Source: Armatimonadota bacterium (GTDB taxonomy: Bacteria; Armatimonadota; Armatimonadia; Armatimonadales; Capsulimonadaceae). Taken from it: DNA of 64,000 bases. How positions within the stretch are numbered: position 1 is the first letter of the stretch; each line of letters starts with the position of its first letter. The stretch is taken from contig JANXMY010000021.1 of the NCBI GenBank assembly GCA_025354405.1, forward strand, positions 1 through 64,000, in the 5' to 3' direction. Shown in pieces: positions 61,015 through 64,000 of this stretch. The translations under genes were made by a program, and so were the position numbers. Below the pieces are notes generated by a model. That model did no database searches. It saw only the letters and a program-made list of their open reading frames with translations, and was not told the DNA's origin.

Positions 61015-61240
61015 AATGGAACGCAGGGCTTCTGGAACCCAGCCCGCAGCAAGCTGCGACCCTGCCCGAAACGGGAGGGTGAGCGGGAAAATATTTGTTA
61101 AGTTTGGTCTTCTGGAAATAGCCTTCTGGAAGAGCTTCCCATGCTATAAATAAACACTTTGTCCCCTTCCCGCCGCTCCTCCCGTTTCGGGAGGGGCGCA
61201 GCTTGCTGCGGGGTGGGTTCCAGAAGCCCTGCGTTCCATT
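61015..61240. mobile_element. 226-bp element with ~63-bp terminal inverted repeats
   Basis: The left end (AATGGAACGCAGGGCTTCTG...) and the complement of the right end are identical over about 63 bases except for two substitutions and one inserted base. Each arm holds small palindromes (GCAGCAAGCTGC, CCCGAAACGGG). The ~90-bp core is AT-richer and non-coding. It resembles a MITE or fold-back element; no clear target duplication. Confidence 0.75.
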
Positions 61241-61333
61241 GAGGTCACCAAGCACAGATTTGGACTTCTCCACCCGGAGGGTGCCTCACCTAGCGAGCGG
61301 TTTTCATCCACTCGCCCCTATCTTCTATCTCTT

Positions 61334-63577
61334 TCACAGAAGCCCCTGCAAACGCTCTTTCAGCCGCGTATGCCGCCCAATATCGCTCTGCTTCTTCACG
61401 GCCATCGCGATCGCACGCTGCGGGCCAATCAGCACTGCCAGCTTTTTGGCACGGGTGAGGGCAGTGTAGAGCAGGTTACGCTGCAGAAGCATATAATGCT
61501 GCGTATGCAGGGCCAGCACGACGACCGGGTATTCGCTGCCCTGGGATTTGTGTATGGAGCAGGCATATGCCAGCGTCAGCTCGTCTAGCTCACTGAACTC
61601 GTAGAAAACTTCCGTGGTGCCCTGGACATCTTGGAACGCGATGGCCAGCGTCTCTTCCGCCATATCAATCGCTACTATCATACCGATATCGCCGTTGTAG
61701 ACGGCTTTGTCGTAGTTGTTGACGATCTGCATCACACGGTCGCCCACCCGAAAGAGGCGGCCGGCCCGCTGGACTTCCTCGGTGCCGGGACGGGCGGGGT
61801 TCAGGACTTCCTGCAGGCGGATATTCAGGTGAGCGGCCCCGGCACTCCCGCGCTGCATGGGGGTCAGCACCTGAATATCTGCGGGGGCGTAGCCGCGTTT
61901 GGGCAGACTGCGGGCGACGACGGCCACGACCATTTCAGCGACGTCTTCGGCTTCCTCCGCCTTAAGATACGCACAATCTTTGTTTTCCGAAGGCGGTGGG
62001 AGCGACGGCATTCGGCCCGCATTGATCGCATGGGCATTGGTGATAATCAGGCTCTCCGCAGCCTGCCGGAACACCTGGGTCAGGCGGGCAACGGGGACTG
62101 AACCGCTGTCGATCAGGTCTCGCAGGACATTCCCCGGCCCCACCGAAGGCAGCTGGTCCACATCGCCGACAAAGACGACCTGGGCCTCGTCGGGGACGGC
62201 TTTGAGCAGAGAATAGGTCAACACCATGTCCAGCATGGAGCTTTCGTCCACGATCAAAACGTCGCATTCCAGCGGCAGATCCGCATTACGCTTAAATCCG
62301 CGCTGCTCCGGATCGAACTCCAGCAGGCGATGGACCGTTTTCGCCTCCCGCCCGGTGACCTCCGCCAGGCGCTTCGCCGCCCGGCCCGTCGGCGACGCCA
62401 GCAGGACGTCTTTCTTCAGAGCCTCAAACGCTGCCACGAGGGCATTCGTCGTGGTCGTTTTACCGGTTCCCGGGCCGCCCGTGAGCACCGAGAAGCGGGA
62501 CAGCAGAGCTGTTTTGACCGACTCCCGCTGCTGCTCGGAGAGCGGAAAGCCATGCTTGTCGAGGAAGGCCGAAAGCCAGGAGTCGAACTTCACGGCATCG
62601 GGGGGCTGCTTCATCGGCGCGGTCAGCAGCTTTTGTATACGTTCCGCTAAACCCGTTTCGGTTTTATGCAGGGCGGGAGTATAAATCGCCGTCTCCGTCT
62701 CGCCTAAAAAAGCTGCCTCTTCCAGCACCAGCCGCCCCGTAATTGCGAGATTAAGGATCGCGCCGCCGACATCTTCTACGGCCAGTATCTCAATGGATTT
62801 AGCCGTCAGCTCTTTCTCAGTCAAAAACGCGTTTCCGCCCGACTCGACGGCTTCGTTCAGCACATACACTACCCCCGATTCGATGCGGCGGGGATCATCT
62901 TCAGCGATTCCGAGGGCGCGGGCAATCTTGTCGGCACTCTTGAAGCCGACGCCCCAGATATCCGATGCCAGCTGATAGGGATTGCGCTCGACGATCTCGA
63001 TGGCCTGCCCGCCATAGGCTTTGTAAATCTTAACGGCATAGGCAGGCGAGACACCATGGGACTGCAAAAATAGCATGATATTGCGGACTTCACGCTGGTC
63101 CGCCCAGGCTTTGGTGATCTTCGCCAGTGTTTTTTCGCCAATACCCTGCACGTTCAGCAGCTTCTGCGGGTGCAGCTCGATAATATCCAGGGACTCGGCC
63201 CCGTACTTTTTGACGATCCGCTTGGCTGTGACCGGACCAACACCCTTGACCATGCCGCTGCCAAGATACTTTTCAATGGCAAACGCCGTCGCAGGCCGGA
63301 CGACCTCGTAGCGCGAGACCTGCATCTGCTTTCCCCACTGGGCATGGCGGATCCAGGTACCATAGCAGATCAAGCTTTCGCCGACGACGGGATTGGTAAA
63401 GTTGCCCAGGATTGTAATGACGTCCCGGGCATCCGGCGGCAGAAGGCGGGCGACGGTGTAGCCATTTTCGTCGTTATGGAACGTTACCCGCTCAATCACG
63501 CCTTCCAGCGAATCGAGCGGCGTACCCTCGCCGGGCGGCGGGGTCAGGGGATTGGAAGTTTTAAACGCGGCACACAC
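61334..63577 (-). CDS. recD2: RecD-like ATP-dependent DNA helicase
   Basis: 747 residues. An N-terminal OB region, tandem helix-hairpin-helix motifs (MVKGVGPVTAKRIVKKYG, NVQGIGEKTLAKITKAW), then superfamily 1B helicase: Walker A LTGGPGTGKTTTTNALVAAF, Walker B CDVLIVDESSMLD, VGDVDQLPSVGPGNVL and motif VI-type LAYACSIHKSQGSEYPVVVL. The N-terminal HhH array marks RecD2, a 5'-3' helicase outside RecBCD. GTG start; TATACT lies 5 nt before it with no ribosome site, so the mRNA appears leaderless. Confidence 0.96.
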   Translation of the reverse strand: MCAAFKTSNPLTPPPGEGTPLDSLEGVIERVTFHNDENGYTVARLLPPDARDVITILGNFTNPVVGESLICYGTWIRHAQWGKQMQVSRYEVVRPATAFAIEKYLGSGMVKGVGPVTAKRIVKKYGAESLDIIELHPQKLLNVQGIGEKTLAKITKAWADQREVRNIMLFLQSHGVSPAYAVKIYKAYGGQAIEIVERNPYQLASDIWGVGFKSADKIARALGIAEDDPRRIESGVVYVLNEAVESGGNAFLTEKELTAKSIEILAVEDVGGAILNLAITGRLVLEEAAFLGETETAIYTPALHKTETGLAERIQKLLTAPMKQPPDAVKFDSWLSAFLDKHGFPLSEQQRESVKTALLSRFSVLTGGPGTGKTTTTNALVAAFEALKKDVLLASPTGRAAKRLAEVTGREAKTVHRLLEFDPEQRGFKRNADLPLECDVLIVDESSMLDMVLTYSLLKAVPDEAQVVFVGDVDQLPSVGPGNVLRDLIDSGSVPVARLTQVFRQAAESLIITNAHAINAGRMPSLPPPSENKDCAYLKAEEAEDVAEMVVAVVARSLPKRGYAPADIQVLTPMQRGSAGAAHLNIRLQEVLNPARPGTEEVQRAGRLFRVGDRVMQIVNNYDKAVYNGDIGMIVAIDMAEETLAIAFQDVQGTTEVFYEFSELDELTLAYACSIHKSQGSEYPVVVLALHTQHYMLLQRNLLYTALTRAKKLAVLIGPQRAIAMAVKKQSDIGRHTRLKERLQGLL

Positions 63578-63582
63578 ACTAC

Positions 63583-63588
63583 AGTATA
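63583..63588 (-). promoter_or_regulatory. TATACT box directly before recD2 (leaderless)
   Basis: Minus-strand TATACT, five bases (GTAGT), then the GTG start codon. Confidence 0.6.
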
Positions 63589-63608
63589 CCCGGCTTCACT
63601 TGCCTGAG

Positions 63609-63645
63609 GGACGCCTCCCCCGCGACTCGCTAGGGGGAGGCGTCC
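63609..63645 (-). terminator. 13-bp perfect GC hairpin after hflX
   Basis: GGACGCCTCCCCC and GGGGGAGGCGTCC around an 11-base loop, between the hflX stop and the recD2 promoter. No U-tract follows on the minus strand, so it may end the transcript weakly or stabilise its 3' end. Confidence 0.5.
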
Positions 63646-63702
63646 TGCGGACGTCGGAACAAAGGGGACGGTCGATAACCTGATATGTCGCTTTCGCCTG
63701 TC

Positions 63703-64000
63703 TTAAATATCCGGCGACAGATATCCCGGCGTGAATGGTGCCAGCCGCCCGGCCAGGTCCTTGGCGATGTCAGCCTTGACGGTGATTGTTTCCGAGCCGT
63801 ACTCGACGGAATGAACTTTTCCCATCTCGTAGCACTGGGCCACAATATCGCTGCGCCCATACGGCAGGATCAGTGTGACAGTTGCCAGCAGCGTCCGCAA
63901 AGTCACTTCCAGCCGGTCCATCAGCAGGGGGATACCCTCGCGACGAAGCGCGGAGAGATAACAAGCATTGGGCGTATCGGCCACCAGTTCGCGCAGGATA
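63703..64000 (-). CDS. hflX: C-terminal end of GTPase HflX (5' part off-window)
   Basis: 98 residues in frame to the edge. ELVADTPNACYLSALRREGI is the G4/G5 end of the G domain (the N-x-x-S-A-L pattern), and VTLILPYGRSDIVAQCYEMG followed by KVHSVEYGSETITVKADIA is the HflX C-terminal domain. HflX splits or rescues stalled ribosomes. The frame closes at 63703, and a GC hairpin follows. Confidence 0.82.
   Translation of the reverse strand, partial: ILRELVADTPNACYLSALRREGIPLLMDRLEVTLRTLLATVTLILPYGRSDIVAQCYEMGKVHSVEYGSETITVKADIAKDLAGRLAPFTPGYLSPDI

Noticed and set aside
60971-61273. 100-residue minus-strand frame
   Set aside because: Covers the inverted-repeat element and lacks a ribosome site or motif.
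1-64000. CRISPR arrays, tRNA or rRNA genes
   Set aside because: No regularly spaced direct repeats beyond the short tandems listed, and no cloverleaf or rRNA signatures seen.

Overview
The window reads as a chromosomal segment of a free-living, saccharolytic Gram-negative-type bacterium, most likely of the Armatimonadota (Capsulimonas/Fimbriimonas relatives). This is an inference from three things. There is a DUF1559 prepilin-like protein with a [25 protein letters not shown] type N-terminus. There is a GntR-HTH plus LacI-ligand-domain regulator beside a GH78 rhamnosidase and RhaT. And there is a mix of MreB/MurA, a CcrM-like methylase and many genes that appear to be transcribed leaderless. 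No tRNA, rRNA or CRISPR array was seen.

Layout. 1-435: 3' part of an nth-like gene with an early in-frame stop. 561-7401: rhamnose module (RhaT, orphan DUF1559 tail, GH78 rhamnosidase, DUF1559 prepilin, regulator), all on the minus strand. 7394-12626: glyS, guaA, guaB3. 12.8-16.5 kb: RsbW-type kinase, a decayed propeller gene interrupted by a 134-bp MITE, and xylA. 16.6-23.5 kb: EAL protein, acyltransferase, Clp1/Grc3-like polynucleotide kinase, a small ORF, a PLD-domain stub and a PAS-GGDEF protein. 23.5-27.4 kb: rlmN, a Regnase-like NYN nuclease and a WYL regulator in one tight operon. 27.4-31 kb: a PhnCDE-type importer followed by a TlpA-like thioredoxin. 31-35.8 kb: class II aldolase, sugar isomerase-like protein, PPP phosphatase, serine hydrolase and the CcrM-like methylase. 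36-43.2 kb: transglutaminase-like protein, the murA-mreB-SLH operon, dgt and an AhbA/AhbB-like fusion. 43.3-53 kb: Gly/Ser-rich lipoprotein, barrel-sandwich protein, arabinofuranosidase-like GH, ppa, mannitol-dehydrogenase-family gene and metH. 53.2-60.6 kb: ROK kinase without the zinc cysteines, a 49-aa acidic protein, HD hydrolase, NAGPA-type glycosidase, NDP-sugar pyrophosphorylase, a second MITE copy, DegT aminotransferase and manC. 60.6-61.3 kb: a gene-free stretch holding a 226-bp element with ~63-bp terminal inverted repeats. 61.3-64 kb: recD2 and the 3' end of hflX.

How the genes fit together. Plant-polysaccharide sugars (rhamnose, xylose, probably arabinose and uronates) are released, imported and fed to isomerases and to fba. 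Purine (guaA/guaB3), methionine (metH), peptidoglycan/shape (murA/mreB) and nucleotide-sugar genes are housekeeping. The accessory signals of most interest are the two 134-bp MITE copies (about 92% identical by hand count, TA-flanked, three internal hairpins), the long-TIR element, the leaderless promoter pattern (TANNNT 5-6 nt before the start codon), the rlmN-nuclease-WYL operon, the bacterial Clp1-like kinase and the fused siroheme-decarboxylase-like protein.
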